Shown here piece after piece: positions 1 through 6,270 of a DNA stretch of 6,270 bases. The translations under genes and the position numbers were made by a program. A model generated the notes under the pieces. It searched no databases. It was not told where the DNA came from and worked only from the letters and a program-made list of their open reading frames with translations. The DNA comes from Deltaproteobacteria bacterium (GTDB lineage Bacteria; Myxococcota_A; Polyangia; JAAYKL01): the NCBI GenBank assembly GCA_011389755.1, contig JAABTR010000511.1, positions 1 through 6,270 on the forward strand, read 5' to 3'. How positions within the stretch are numbered: the first letter of the stretch is position 1; every line of letters begins with the position of its first letter.

Positions 1-41
1 TGAATATTGAAGACGAGAACGCGCTGAGACACGAGTCAACC

Positions 42-1025
42 GTGGCGCGCCCGCCCAGCACGACCGGCCATGGGCTTGTCAGTGAATCTCACCGGGAGCT
101 CGGAGAAGTCGCCCAATACCTGATGGGGCACGACGACCTGCTCGAAAGGTGGACACAGCTCGAAGAGGCGGCTCCGACGCTGCGGGTATATAGCAGCAAG
201 GACGGGGACATCTACGCTTTCGACGAACCAGAAAAGTTGAACCCGCTCGGAGGCGAGTGGGTCATTTGGGACGATGTCCTTTTCTTACGGGTCTCAAAAG
301 AGACGCCGTCGGCGCTGACCTTTTCTCTTCCCGACGGAGAAAGGCTCCTTTGTCTCCACGCCCAGGGTGGCGACATCTTCCGGGTCTCCCCGCCCGCATC
401 CGAACAGCTGCTAAAACTGGCCAACACTGCTGCCGCATCGATCCCCGCTGTCCCCGCGCCGAACATCGACGACATTCTAAATGGCAACAGCCGTGAGCCT
501 TGGCTCGAAACACAAGCGCGCGAGAAGGCCTCATCGGAACACGCTTTGGATCGCCTCTGCGCCGCGGGCATGCTCGCCCGTCTGTGGCTCCCCACCGATA
601 GGGACGAGAAACGCGCTCTCGAGCGGTCTCTCATTACCGGAGGCGCCTCCCCCGTGGCCCAAAAGGCAAAGTCCTACCTTCGCTCCATGTCGCCCGAGAT
701 TTTGGCACAGCTCGATGGGCTTGCAGCTTCTTCGGTTGGGAACCTCCACACCTCCTTGGAAATGTTGGAGCGCGCGGTCATCGAAGGAGAGCGAGACACA
801 AAAACACTGGCGCAGAGCTTTCTTTTGGATCGCGATGACGCGGCCTGCATCGTTCACCTGCTCGAGCTCGGAGGCTCCGGTGAAAAAACCACCGCGGCGC
901 TGGAGGCGCTCGATGAAAGGGCGAAAATCATGGCCAGCATAATCGACGATGCGAAGGCCACGTATCACCCGAGGCTGCAGGCCGTAGGGTGGCAGGAACC
1001 GACTGCGTGGTGGGGACTATCTTGA
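42..1025 (+). CDS. Unrecognised protein upstream of, and overlapping, the Lon-like peptidase gene
   Basis: I do not recognise this 327-residue protein. Residues 45-117 look beta-rich, with alternating strands and a WVIWDDVLFLRV stretch near 73-84. A short Ala/Pro-rich linker (about 129-140) separates this from a helical C-terminal half (about 150-310) that is rich in Leu, Ala and Glu. There is no signal peptide, membrane segment or catalytic motif I can name, so a cytoplasmic protein is likely. The GTG at 42 is the first usual start, but it has only a weak GAG upstream. The frame stays open to the left edge, so the true start may lie outside: the window begins with TGA, and one preceding A or G would make an in-frame ATG or GTG overlapping that stop. 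The 3' end overlaps the peptidase gene by up to 37 bp, which suggests translational coupling. It could be a partner or substrate of that peptidase (inference). Confidence 0.75.
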   Translation: MARPPSTTGHGLVSESHRELGEVAQYLMGHDDLLERWTQLEEAAPTLRVYSSKDGDIYAFDEPEKLNPLGGEWVIWDDVLFLRVSKETPSALTFSLPDGERLLCLHAQGGDIFRVSPPASEQLLKLANTAAASIPAVPAPNIDDILNGNSREPWLETQAREKASSEHALDRLCAAGMLARLWLPTDRDEKRALERSLITGGASPVAQKAKSYLRSMSPEILAQLDGLAASSVGNLHTSLEMLERAVIEGERDTKTLAQSFLLDRDDAACIVHLLELGGSGEKTTAALEALDERAKIMASIIDDAKATYHPRLQAVGWQEPTAWWGLS

Positions 1026-2758
1026 CGCGAGAAGGCTCATTCTCGCGCATCTATTATGAGCGCCCGCCTGGGGTCGGTGTACGCAGGAGAGAACGCGTGC
1101 TCACGTTCCCCTGGATGCGGCCGCCGACCGAAGAGCCCTTGGACGCGAAGCCGGGACACGTGCTCCTGGTTGCCGTTACAAAAGACCGACGCGATGCCAC
1201 CCTCGTCGATTGGGGGCCCGAACGAGACTGCCCAAACGACACGACCTTCTTGCCCATCGGCATGGAGGCGCAGCGCGCGCACTCGCGAGCTGTACAATCC
1301 GTGCTCGGGAATCTACCCTTCACACCTCCGCATGCAGGACTTCGGTCTGGTCCTCGAATGGTTGCGAGATTCATTTTCAGTGAAGGACACCAAAACGAAC
1401 AGCTCGAAGGGAGCTCCTTCGGACTCGCCATGCTGCTTTCCGAGCTGTCCGCGCGTCTTCGCGTCAAAGTGCCGGCCGACATCTGCGCTCTGGCTGCGCT
1501 CGATCGTTTCGGGAATGCAATTGAAGTCGATGCCTTGCACCGCAAAATGCAAGCCGTTGCTGACTCAGCGCTGGGTGTAAGCGCGGTGCTGGTTTCCTCG
1601 AGCCAACAAAATAAGGCCGAACGAATCGCCGAGACGCTCAGCCGAAAACTTAAAGTGCACGCCGTTTCGCGTTCGAGCGACGTCATCGAGAAGATCTTTG
1701 TAGACCTCGAGGAGATCATTTCTGAGCTCGCCAAGGATGTCCCCATCGAAGCTCAGGTACGGCGGTTGCTCTCGTTGTCTCTTCGTGGCTCGAGCTTTTT
1801 GCTGAGCTGGAAAGGCGTCTCCCAGTACGCGGACCTGTTGAAAAAGAGAAACGAGCTCGACGCTCTCTGGCAACAAAGACTGTTTTGGGTCCGGTCCATC
1901 GCAGACCGCCACCAAGGGATCAAAGCTCCCATCGAGTGGCCGGGCAGCCGCGCAATTCGCGCCCTTCCCCGGCCTTTGAGGCTCCAACTCATCTCCCACA
2001 TCGTTCAATCCCACGCAGATGCCTGTTCACAAGACTTGCAAAAAATCGTGTCTCGCGCACGCGAGCACATCGCCCCCGGCGGTGAACGACACGAGCAAGA
2101 CCTCTCTTTGCTGGGAGCAATAGGACGAGGCCTTTCTTCCCGAGGTCATTTCGAGCAGTCGCGTCATGACCTCGAAGAGGCCATCGACGGATGGTACGCC
2201 ATCGACCAGGTCGAAAATGCTTCCTATCCGCTGGCGGAGCTGTTTCGAGTTCTCGGTATTCAGAAAAAACCCTCGGAAATCGACAAGGCCATCGACCGCT
2301 ACGTGCCCCGCTACGAGGCCGAATCCAACCCCGACAATCCCAGCTCCCTCGGGTACGTGCTCCTCGCCATGGCCTACGCGTTCATACAAACGAAACAGCC
2401 CACGCGTGCCGCCCAGCTACTTTGTGACGAAGCCGCCGAATGGGACGCCTGCCCTGTGTCACTGCGCGCCTCCAGGCTGCGCTGGTACGCGAATGTCCTC
2501 TTGGCGACGGAGCGCGAGGGCGATATCAAGCGCTCATCCGACGAATTGACCCGTTTGGTGGATGCCCACCGCGAAGAGCTCTCGGTCTACGCCCTGCTCG
2601 CCGAGCTCGACTCCCTACTCGCGCGAGGAGGCGACCCCAGTGACGTCATCGAGCGGCTGCTGAGCTGCCGCGAAAAACATGAATTTGAGAGAATAGACGA
2701 CGAGAACCTCACAGCTAAAGAGAAAGCAAAAAAATTTGCAGAACTGTATCCATATTGA
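989..2758 (+). CDS. Lon-like (S16) Ser-Lys peptidase fused to a helical TPR-like region, without an AAA+ domain
   Basis: This 589-residue protein starts with a beta-rich segment (about 5-75) and then a Lon-type proteolytic domain (about 90-240). The Lon motif DGPSAG appears as EGSSFG with the nucleophile at Ser143. The GGLKEK motif appears as DALHRK with Lys186. The Ser-Lys spacing is 43 residues, the same as S679-K722 of E. coli Lon, so the dyad looks intact. The domain ends, as in Lon, with LKVHAVSRSSDVIEKIF (221-237). There is no Walker A or B motif, so this is not a classical ATP-dependent Lon. Residues 250-560 are all-helical with TPR-like stretches near 372-400 and 454-483, probably a ligand- or protein-binding solenoid. 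The start is uncertain: GTG 989 has a weak AGG, while GTG 1007 has AGGA nine bases upstream. It overlaps the preceding gene and probably shares its mRNA. Peptidase fold: confident. Target and role: unknown. Confidence 0.85.
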   Translation: MAGTDCVVGTILTREGSFSRIYYERPPGVGVRRRERVLTFPWMRPPTEEPLDAKPGHVLLVAVTKDRRDATLVDWGPERDCPNDTTFLPIGMEAQRAHSRAVQSVLGNLPFTPPHAGLRSGPRMVARFIFSEGHQNEQLEGSSFGLAMLLSELSARLRVKVPADICALAALDRFGNAIEVDALHRKMQAVADSALGVSAVLVSSSQQNKAERIAETLSRKLKVHAVSRSSDVIEKIFVDLEEIISELAKDVPIEAQVRRLLSLSLRGSSFLLSWKGVSQYADLLKKRNELDALWQQRLFWVRSIADRHQGIKAPIEWPGSRAIRALPRPLRLQLISHIVQSHADACSQDLQKIVSRAREHIAPGGERHEQDLSLLGAIGRGLSSRGHFEQSRHDLEEAIDGWYAIDQVENASYPLAELFRVLGIQKKPSEIDKAIDRYVPRYEAESNPDNPSSLGYVLLAMAYAFIQTKQPTRAAQLLCDEAAEWDACPVSLRASRLRWYANVLLATEREGDIKRSSDELTRLVDAHREELSVYALLAELDSLLARGGDPSDVIERLLSCREKHEFERIDDENLTAKEKAKKFAELYPY

Positions 2759-2860
2759 CCGCTTAATCGCAACCAGACGCTTCTTTCCCTAGTTACGAGA
2801 CCTGTCGCCAATTCGTCACGGAAGTCGATGAAAGCTCTGGTTTTAACCCAACTCCCCAAA

Positions 2861-2867
2861 AAAGGAG
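2861..2867 (+). promoter_or_regulatory. Strong ribosome binding site of the PD-(D/E)XK gene
   Basis: AAAGGAG lies five bases before the ATG at 2873. It decides the start: an in-frame ATG at 2828 would add 15 residues but has no comparable site. The rest of the 114-bp gap after the peptidase gene (2759-2872) shows no clear promoter, terminator or small gene. Confidence 0.75.
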
Positions 2868-2872
2868 CTCGC

Positions 2873-3568
2873 ATGTTGAAACGTGTATTCAAAAACCTCG
2901 ACCGCTGGCGACACCTTCCCGCCTACCAACTCGAACGCAGAGCTGACATTTTCTTTTCGCTCTATCTCAAGGACGTGGTCGAGGATTTGGTCGGAACTTC
3001 ACTCGAAGACATCATCATTCCCGAACTTCCACTCAAGCGGGACATCATTTGGCCCCAGAGCGCATCCAACCAATCGGTCAAAGTGGACTACGCGCTGTTT
3101 TCACGAGACCGTTCGGTGGTCTATTTCGTCGAGCTTAAAACCGATGCCGGTTCGAGAAGAGACAACCAAGATCATTACCTCGAACGCGCCGCCGAGCTCG
3201 GCTTCGCCCCTTTCGTCGAAGGTATTCGGCAGATTCTGCTGTACACGACAGCGCACCAGAAATACCACCACTTGGCTCGAACGCTCGGAGAGTTGGGGTT
3301 TCTGGAGCTACCAGACGGGCTCGAAGAGCTCGTCTATCCTCAGCCTCAAAGGGGGCTAACGAAAATGCTCGAACAGATTATGGCCACAGCGCTGCAACCG
3401 CGCATCGAGGTCATCTACCTTCAACCCGAACAAACGCCAGGTTGCCTGTGCATCGACTTCGGGCGGTTCGCTTCCCACGTGGAAAAACACGAAGACGATC
3501 TGAGTCGGTTGTTCGCCTCCTACTTGCGAAGGTGGACGCTGCCTGCCGGGAGCCTGGTTGAGCGATAG
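2873..3568 (+). CDS. PD-(D/E)XK nuclease-superfamily protein
   Basis: This 231-residue protein carries the core signature of the PD-(D/E)XK nuclease fold. An N-terminal helix has acidic Glu21/Asp25. Asp72 sits in a beta strand (VDYALF), followed by a turn and the strand VVYFVELK with Glu87 and Lys89. The helix after it has Gln99 and Tyr102 (DNQDHYLERA), reminiscent of the Q..Y motif of RecB-like members. Metal-binding and catalytic residues therefore look intact. The C-terminal half (about 110-225) is mixed and unrecognised, with a late strand IEVIYLQP (178-185). No DNA-recognition or helicase domain is fused to it, so specificity cannot be read. It follows the peptidase gene on the same strand after 114 bp and could be co-transcribed or separate. 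Restriction, repair, defence or a non-catalytic role are all possible; I infer a DNA-acting enzyme. Confidence 0.8.
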   Translation: MLKRVFKNLDRWRHLPAYQLERRADIFFSLYLKDVVEDLVGTSLEDIIIPELPLKRDIIWPQSASNQSVKVDYALFSRDRSVVYFVELKTDAGSRRDNQDHYLERAAELGFAPFVEGIRQILLYTTAHQKYHHLARTLGELGFLELPDGLEELVYPQPQRGLTKMLEQIMATALQPRIEVIYLQPEQTPGCLCIDFGRFASHVEKHEDDLSRLFASYLRRWTLPAGSLVER

Positions 3569-3572
3569 CGGA

Positions 3573-3624
3573 AGCCGGAAAAACGGCCGGGGATGAGGCC
3601 TTCGTCAGATTCGTCTTTCCGGCT
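3573..3624. repeat. Perfect 9-bp inverted repeat between the nuclease gene and the WYL regulator gene
   Basis: AGCCGGAAA (3573-3581) is matched by TTTCCGGCT (3616-3624) across a 34-nt spacer. It lies just after the nuclease stop codon and 63 bp before the WYL start. There is no T tract after the right arm, so it is not a classical intrinsic terminator. It could be a regulator-binding site or an RNA stem. The spacer also holds a short direct repeat, TTCGTC at 3601 and 3610. Confidence 0.45.
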
Positions 3625-3686
3625 CAACCCTGGCCCCATGACAGGCCGGTGCTAACTTTTTCAAGAAACCCAAAGCGGGGACAACC

Positions 3687-4679
3687 ATGGCTGACGAAGG
3701 CAAGATCGCGAGGATCGTAAACCTCTACCGGCGCTTCAACAGTTGGGGTCAGCTCACGGTCAAGCAGATCATGGGCGACTACGAGGTCGACCGGCGGACG
3801 GTCAACCGGGATCTCAAGGAGCTTCAAGAGCTGTTTCAGATCGAGCTCGAAAATGAGCGATCGTCAACCGGAGAGAAGATTTGGCGCCTCAAGGATCGCG
3901 ACAAGAAAATCGAGGTCTGCTATCGCCTGTGGGACTTAACCGCCCTGCATCTCGGCCGCCGACTCTTCGATTTTTTAGAGGACACCGCTCTCGAGGCTTC
4001 GCTCAGCAAGGTCTACGAGCGAATCGAGGAGCAGCTCAAGCGCCGGGACGAATGGGAGCGCGCCAAGGACCTCCACAAAAAGGTCTACATGGTGAGCGAG
4101 GGGCCCAAGAAGCTCAAAAGACAGCACGCTGACATTCTCGACACCATATTGACCGGCCTGCTCAAGGAAGAGCAGCTCACAATCCGCTACGTCAACCTGG
4201 CTGGAAAGAGCAAGGACTTACAGGTCAAGCCGTACACGCTTGTGGCTTTCCGCCGCGGTCTTTACCTCCTCGCCGCCTTCGAACGCCCCGAGTCCCTGCG
4301 CACCTTTGCCCTCGAGAGAATCGCCGAGGCCGAATGGCTCAAGGGGGAGAAGTTCACCGTCCCGAGCGACTACGACCCCGAAAAGCACTTTGAGAGCGCC
4401 CTTTTCATAAAGCCCGGCAAGCCGGACAAGGTGACGCTGCGCTTTTCCAAAGGGACCGATCGGTTCATCGAGCTGCGCAGGTTTCACAAGAGTCAAACGA
4501 CCAAGTTGCTCCCCGACGGGAGAACCGAGATGACCCTACAGATTCCCTGCGGCGAGGAGGATTGGGAGGTGCTCAACTGGGTGATCTCTTTTGGTCCATA
4601 CGTGGAGGTCGTCGAGCCGGAGGGTTTAAGACAGCGGGTGAAAGAGCATTTGGAGCGGGCGCTCGCGAATTACAAATGA
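3687..4679 (+). CDS. WYL-domain transcriptional regulator with N-terminal helix-turn-helix
   Basis: This 330-residue protein has the standard YafY/PafC-like layout. A winged helix-turn-helix spans about 5-68, with the recognition region near 24-46 (VDRRTVNRDLKEL). A helical linker runs about 75-150. The WYL domain covers about 155-225; the name motif is degenerate, GLYLLA at 191-196 in place of WYL, but the typical RTFALERI (205-212) is present. A WCX-type C-terminal extension follows at about 247-328. Such proteins bind DNA as dimers, and the WYL fold senses a ligand, thought in some cases to be a nucleotide or nucleic acid. The ATG at 3687 has GGGGA five bases upstream. The gene follows the nuclease gene by 118 bp on the same strand and could regulate it, or itself through the inverted repeat in that gap (inference). 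It converges with the next gene, with 13 bp between the stops. Confidence 0.92.
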   Translation: MADEGKIARIVNLYRRFNSWGQLTVKQIMGDYEVDRRTVNRDLKELQELFQIELENERSSTGEKIWRLKDRDKKIEVCYRLWDLTALHLGRRLFDFLEDTALEASLSKVYERIEEQLKRRDEWERAKDLHKKVYMVSEGPKKLKRQHADILDTILTGLLKEEQLTIRYVNLAGKSKDLQVKPYTLVAFRRGLYLLAAFERPESLRTFALERIAEAEWLKGEKFTVPSDYDPEKHFESALFIKPGKPDKVTLRFSKGTDRFIELRRFHKSQTTKLLPDGRTEMTLQIPCGEEDWEVLNWVISFGPYVEVVEPEGLRQRVKEHLERALANYK

Positions 4680-4692
4680 CATCAGGCCAGAA

Positions 4693-5682
4693 TCACATGT
4701 CTTTATTAAGCTCAATGACGACCTTGGGTTCCACCGAGTTGTTCTCCGGCAACGGGACATCGCCCTTCTTTTTGCCGATTTGGGACACACTCTCCAGATC
4801 TGCGAGGGTTTTCGATCCGGCGACGGCCGAGCTTTTGTCATCGTAGTACTCGAACCATGGAAGCCCGTGGTCGTTGTATTCCTCGGCGGTCGGAGAAGCG
4901 GTCGGTGGATTCTCACCGGTGATTTGTCTCCAGACGATTGAATTGGCGATGTGGACCCAGCAGCTTTGGCGAGATTGCCGATCCCAGTCCCGGTGGCGGT
5001 AGGGATCTTCGTAGATTTCCTGGCGCATGCGGCCTCCCGGGGCGAGCCCCATCGAAGAGCAGCATACTTCGCAGGCGTAAGCTTCCGGACCCCCCAGGCG
5101 CCTTTCGACCTTGGGAAACCGCCTTTCGAAGACCCGCCGTTTCATCGGGAAAACCTCTATCTGAAGTCCACCTGCCTCAGCCCGTCCACTGATCTGCTCT
5201 TCCGCCGTGTATCCCGCCCCAAGCGGCATGGCCACAAACTGCCGGATAACCCCATCGTCGACATTGTAACCGTCGAGCCAAGGCTGCTCCGGGACCACCA
5301 CGTAGCCCTGCGGATTTCGGCTCAGCCCATTTCTCCAGCGAATGCCCGAGATAGCGTTTATTTTCCCGGCGGACACCTTGACCGCAAAAGGATAGTTGGT
5401 ACCGCGATCGTCGATGTAGTCAGCATTGAAACTGATCCACAGCGCCTCTGACTGGTACATGGGCAGCACCGCTCCGCCCCGTGAGCGCCAGTCTTTGGGC
5501 GCGCGCAAGCCGCGGTCTTCAATGCGTCGCAGAGGAAATGCGCCGAGCCCGGGCGGGAGTGGGTACTCGGCATCGTCGTCCGGGATGCGCAGGGTCCGCT
5601 GAAACTCGATGGTCAACCTGGCCCCGGGGTGGACCTCGGGAAACTCGAACACCATTTTGTTGTCTTCTATACGGATCGCCAT
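4693..5682 (-). CDS. Conserved protein of unknown function, family also found in actinobacteria
   Basis: This 329-residue protein is a full-length member of a conserved family that I recall from actinobacterial genomes without an assigned function. Recognisable blocks are HPGARLTIEFQRTLRIPDD (18-36), YPLPPGLGAFPLR (40-52), a long middle block with VVPEQPWLDGY (129-139) and IRQFVAMPLGAGYTAEEQ (146-163), MGLAPGGRMRQEIYEDPY (211-228), and a C-terminal LPWFEYYDD (274-282). Three cysteines cluster in CEVCC (204-208). There is no signal peptide, membrane helix or known catalytic motif. The start is ATG 5682, because GGGAGG lies five bases before it; the GTG at 5688 overlaps that site. The conserved, largely polar sequence suggests a soluble cytoplasmic protein. 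Neighbours give no firm hint of function: it converges on the WYL gene, and the gene on its 5' side lies 282 bp away. Confidence 0.88.
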   Translation of the reverse strand: MAIRIEDNKMVFEFPEVHPGARLTIEFQRTLRIPDDDAEYPLPPGLGAFPLRRIEDRGLRAPKDWRSRGGAVLPMYQSEALWISFNADYIDDRGTNYPFAVKVSAGKINAISGIRWRNGLSRNPQGYVVVPEQPWLDGYNVDDGVIRQFVAMPLGAGYTAEEQISGRAEAGGLQIEVFPMKRRVFERRFPKVERRLGGPEAYACEVCCSSMGLAPGGRMRQEIYEDPYRHRDWDRQSRQSCWVHIANSIVWRQITGENPPTASPTAEEYNDHGLPWFEYYDDKSSAVAGSKTLADLESVSQIGKKKGDVPLPENNSVEPKVVIELNKDM

Positions 5683-5687
5683 CTGCA

Positions 5688-5693
5688 CCTCCC
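5688..5693 (-). promoter_or_regulatory. Ribosome binding site deciding the start of the conserved unknown gene
   Basis: On the minus strand GGGAGG is followed by five bases and then ATG (5682-5680). An alternative GTG (5688-5686) overlaps the site itself, so the ATG is preferred. Confidence 0.7.
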
Positions 5694-5706
5694 TAGAATG
5701 TCGCGA

Positions 5707-5712
5707 GTTATA
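5707..5712 (-). promoter_or_regulatory. Possible -10 box for the conserved unknown gene
   Basis: TATAAC is read on the minus strand about 13 bases before the GGGAGG site, giving a short leader. No -35 hexamer close to consensus is visible 16-18 bases upstream, where the sequence reads about AAAGGG. This is a weak call based on position and one hexamer. Confidence 0.25.
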
Positions 5713-5964
5713 CGCCGCGGTGTTTGCTTCCCTTTCGAGTGTGCTTCAGGGGTAGGGCAGATTTTGTCTCATGGGCCGGAGTTGCCCTCAACGCTCACTT
5801 ATGCGGTCGTAAGTTCTCTCCTTCACTCCTGGCCAAAAAATGGCTCCTCGTCATGAACCTGAGATCACATGAAGCAGTCCCTCAACGTGGATGCGTGCGG
5901 ATCAGTGTGGTGAACCCTGCGTCACCTTCGAGCGATCGAAACAATTCGTCCCTGTACGTTAAAA
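5713..5964. other. Intergenic stretch with no supported gene
   Basis: About 250 bp between the conserved unknown gene and the partial gene at the right edge. I see no RNA gene, repeat family or convincing small gene here. A 5-bp stem (GGTGA at 5909-5913, TCACC at 5922-5926) lies downstream of the right-edge gene, but no T tract follows on either strand, so it is not called as a terminator. Confidence 0.5.
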
Positions 5965-6270
5965 TCAAATTTCTTCCCAGGAAACTCCGTCTCGATATAC
6001 CGTCACGCACACCCGTTTGCCTTTGCCGCTACCTGAATCTTTTTTTGAGATCAAGACGGTGGTTGGGCGTGCGAAGGGTGCATTGGGCCAGCTAGATGCG
6101 ACTTTTTCATAGATTTCTTCAATCTTTTCTTTGGCATAGTGTGCCCGAGTGTTGTTGTCCATAATGATAATATATGTGGCAAACGGCAAGAGATTGCTGT
6201 CATTCATCTCCCCGACCGCATAAAAAACAAGCAAAGGCTTTTGTTGCAGCCCCTGCGGGGCGACCCCATG
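5965..6270 (-). CDS. Partial unrecognised protein, 3' end only, runs off the right edge
   Basis: The minus-strand frame is open from the right edge to a TGA at 5967-5965, giving at least 101 residues. Inside the window only weak starts exist: a TTG at 6234, and an ATG at 6207 whose purine-rich GGGGAG directly abuts it. The stretch before them (VAPQGLQQKPLLVFYAVGE) also reads like protein, so the gene probably begins outside. The visible part has two hydrophobic, strand-like stretches (LLVFYAVGE and ATYIIIMDN), then a charged helix (AKEKIEEIYEKVASSW), then a Gly/Lys/Ser-rich turn and a final strand (KRVCVTVYRDG). By hand count about 39 of 79 codons from the ATG at 6207 end in G or C, clearly fewer than in the WYL gene, so recent acquisition is possible. 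I cannot name a family. Confidence 0.6.
   Translation of the reverse strand, partial: HGVAPQGLQQKPLLVFYAVGEMNDSNLLPFATYIIIMDNNTRAHYAKEKIEEIYEKVASSWPNAPFARPTTVLISKKDSGSGKGKRVCVTVYRDGVSWEEI

Noticed and set aside
531..968. Minus-strand reading frame of 145 codons inside the first gene.
   Set aside because: It is antisense to a longer frame that is in operon-like overlap with the peptidase gene, and it has no recognisable domain.
1529..1546. Apparent loss of the Lon catalytic lysine, because His184 stands where GGLKEK has its first Lys.
   Set aside because: Counting from S679 in E. coli Lon, the catalytic K722 is the second Lys of GGLKEK. That position is Lys186 here, so the dyad is intact.
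1054..1746. Minus-strand reading frame of 230 codons inside the peptidase gene.
   Set aside because: It is a shadow of a GC-rich coding region; its translation is Ser/Arg-rich low-complexity sequence, while the plus-strand frame carries clear Lon motifs.
989..2758. HEPN RNase (RxxxxH) motif in the helical region of the peptidase protein.
   Set aside because: No convincing R-x4-6-H with a polar residue after the Arg was found in a suitable helix; RAREHIAPG does not fit.
3573..3660. Intrinsic terminator after the nuclease gene.
   Set aside because: The inverted repeat has a 34-nt loop and no T tract directly after it; the T run at 3656-3660 is preceded only by a 4-bp GGCC stem.
5724..6095. 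Plus-strand reading frame of 123 codons.
   Set aside because: It has no ribosome binding site, is rich in Arg/Ser/Pro in an irregular way, and overlaps the better-looking minus-strand gene at 5965-6270.
6249..6261. Small GC hairpin GCCCC-TGC-GGGGC near the right edge.
   Set aside because: The stem is only five base pairs, has no T tract on either strand, and lies in what is probably coding sequence.

Overview
The window is moderately GC-rich bacterial DNA (roughly 55-60 % by eye) with densely packed genes and Shine-Dalgarno-led starts. Gene content and codon style suggest a Gram-negative of the former Deltaproteobacteria (Myxococcota/Bradymonadota-like). That placement is inference from style only; no marker gene is present.

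Left part (1-3568, all + strand). Two overlapping genes come first: an unrecognised mixed beta/alpha protein (42-1025, possibly starting just left of the window), then a 589-residue protein (989-2758). The second protein carries a Lon-type (S16) Ser-Lys peptidase domain with no AAA+ ATPase, followed by a long all-helical, TPR-like region. After 114 bp without a gene comes a small PD-(D/E)XK nuclease-fold protein (2873-3568) with a very good ribosome binding site.

Middle (3569-4679). A 118-bp gap holds a perfect 9-bp inverted repeat and leads into a WYL-domain transcriptional regulator with an N-terminal helix-turn-helix (3687-4679). Proteins of this type often control defence genes, but this one could equally be a housekeeping regulator.

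Right part (4680-6270, - strand). A conserved protein of unknown function (4693-5682) converges on the WYL gene with only 13 bp between the stop codons. It has a clear SD and a possible -10 box. After about 280 bp without a gene, the 3' end of an unrecognised gene (5965-6270) runs off the right edge; its third-codon-position GC is lower than its neighbours'.

How the genes might work together (inference): the overlapping pair 42-2758 looks like one translational unit in which an ATPase-free Lon-like protease with a helical sensor or scaffold region acts on, or together with, the upstream protein. The nearby PD-(D/E)XK protein and WYL regulator make a small defence or stress-response cluster conceivable. 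Nothing in the sequence proves that function. No tRNA, rRNA, CRISPR array, insertion sequence or transposase was seen.
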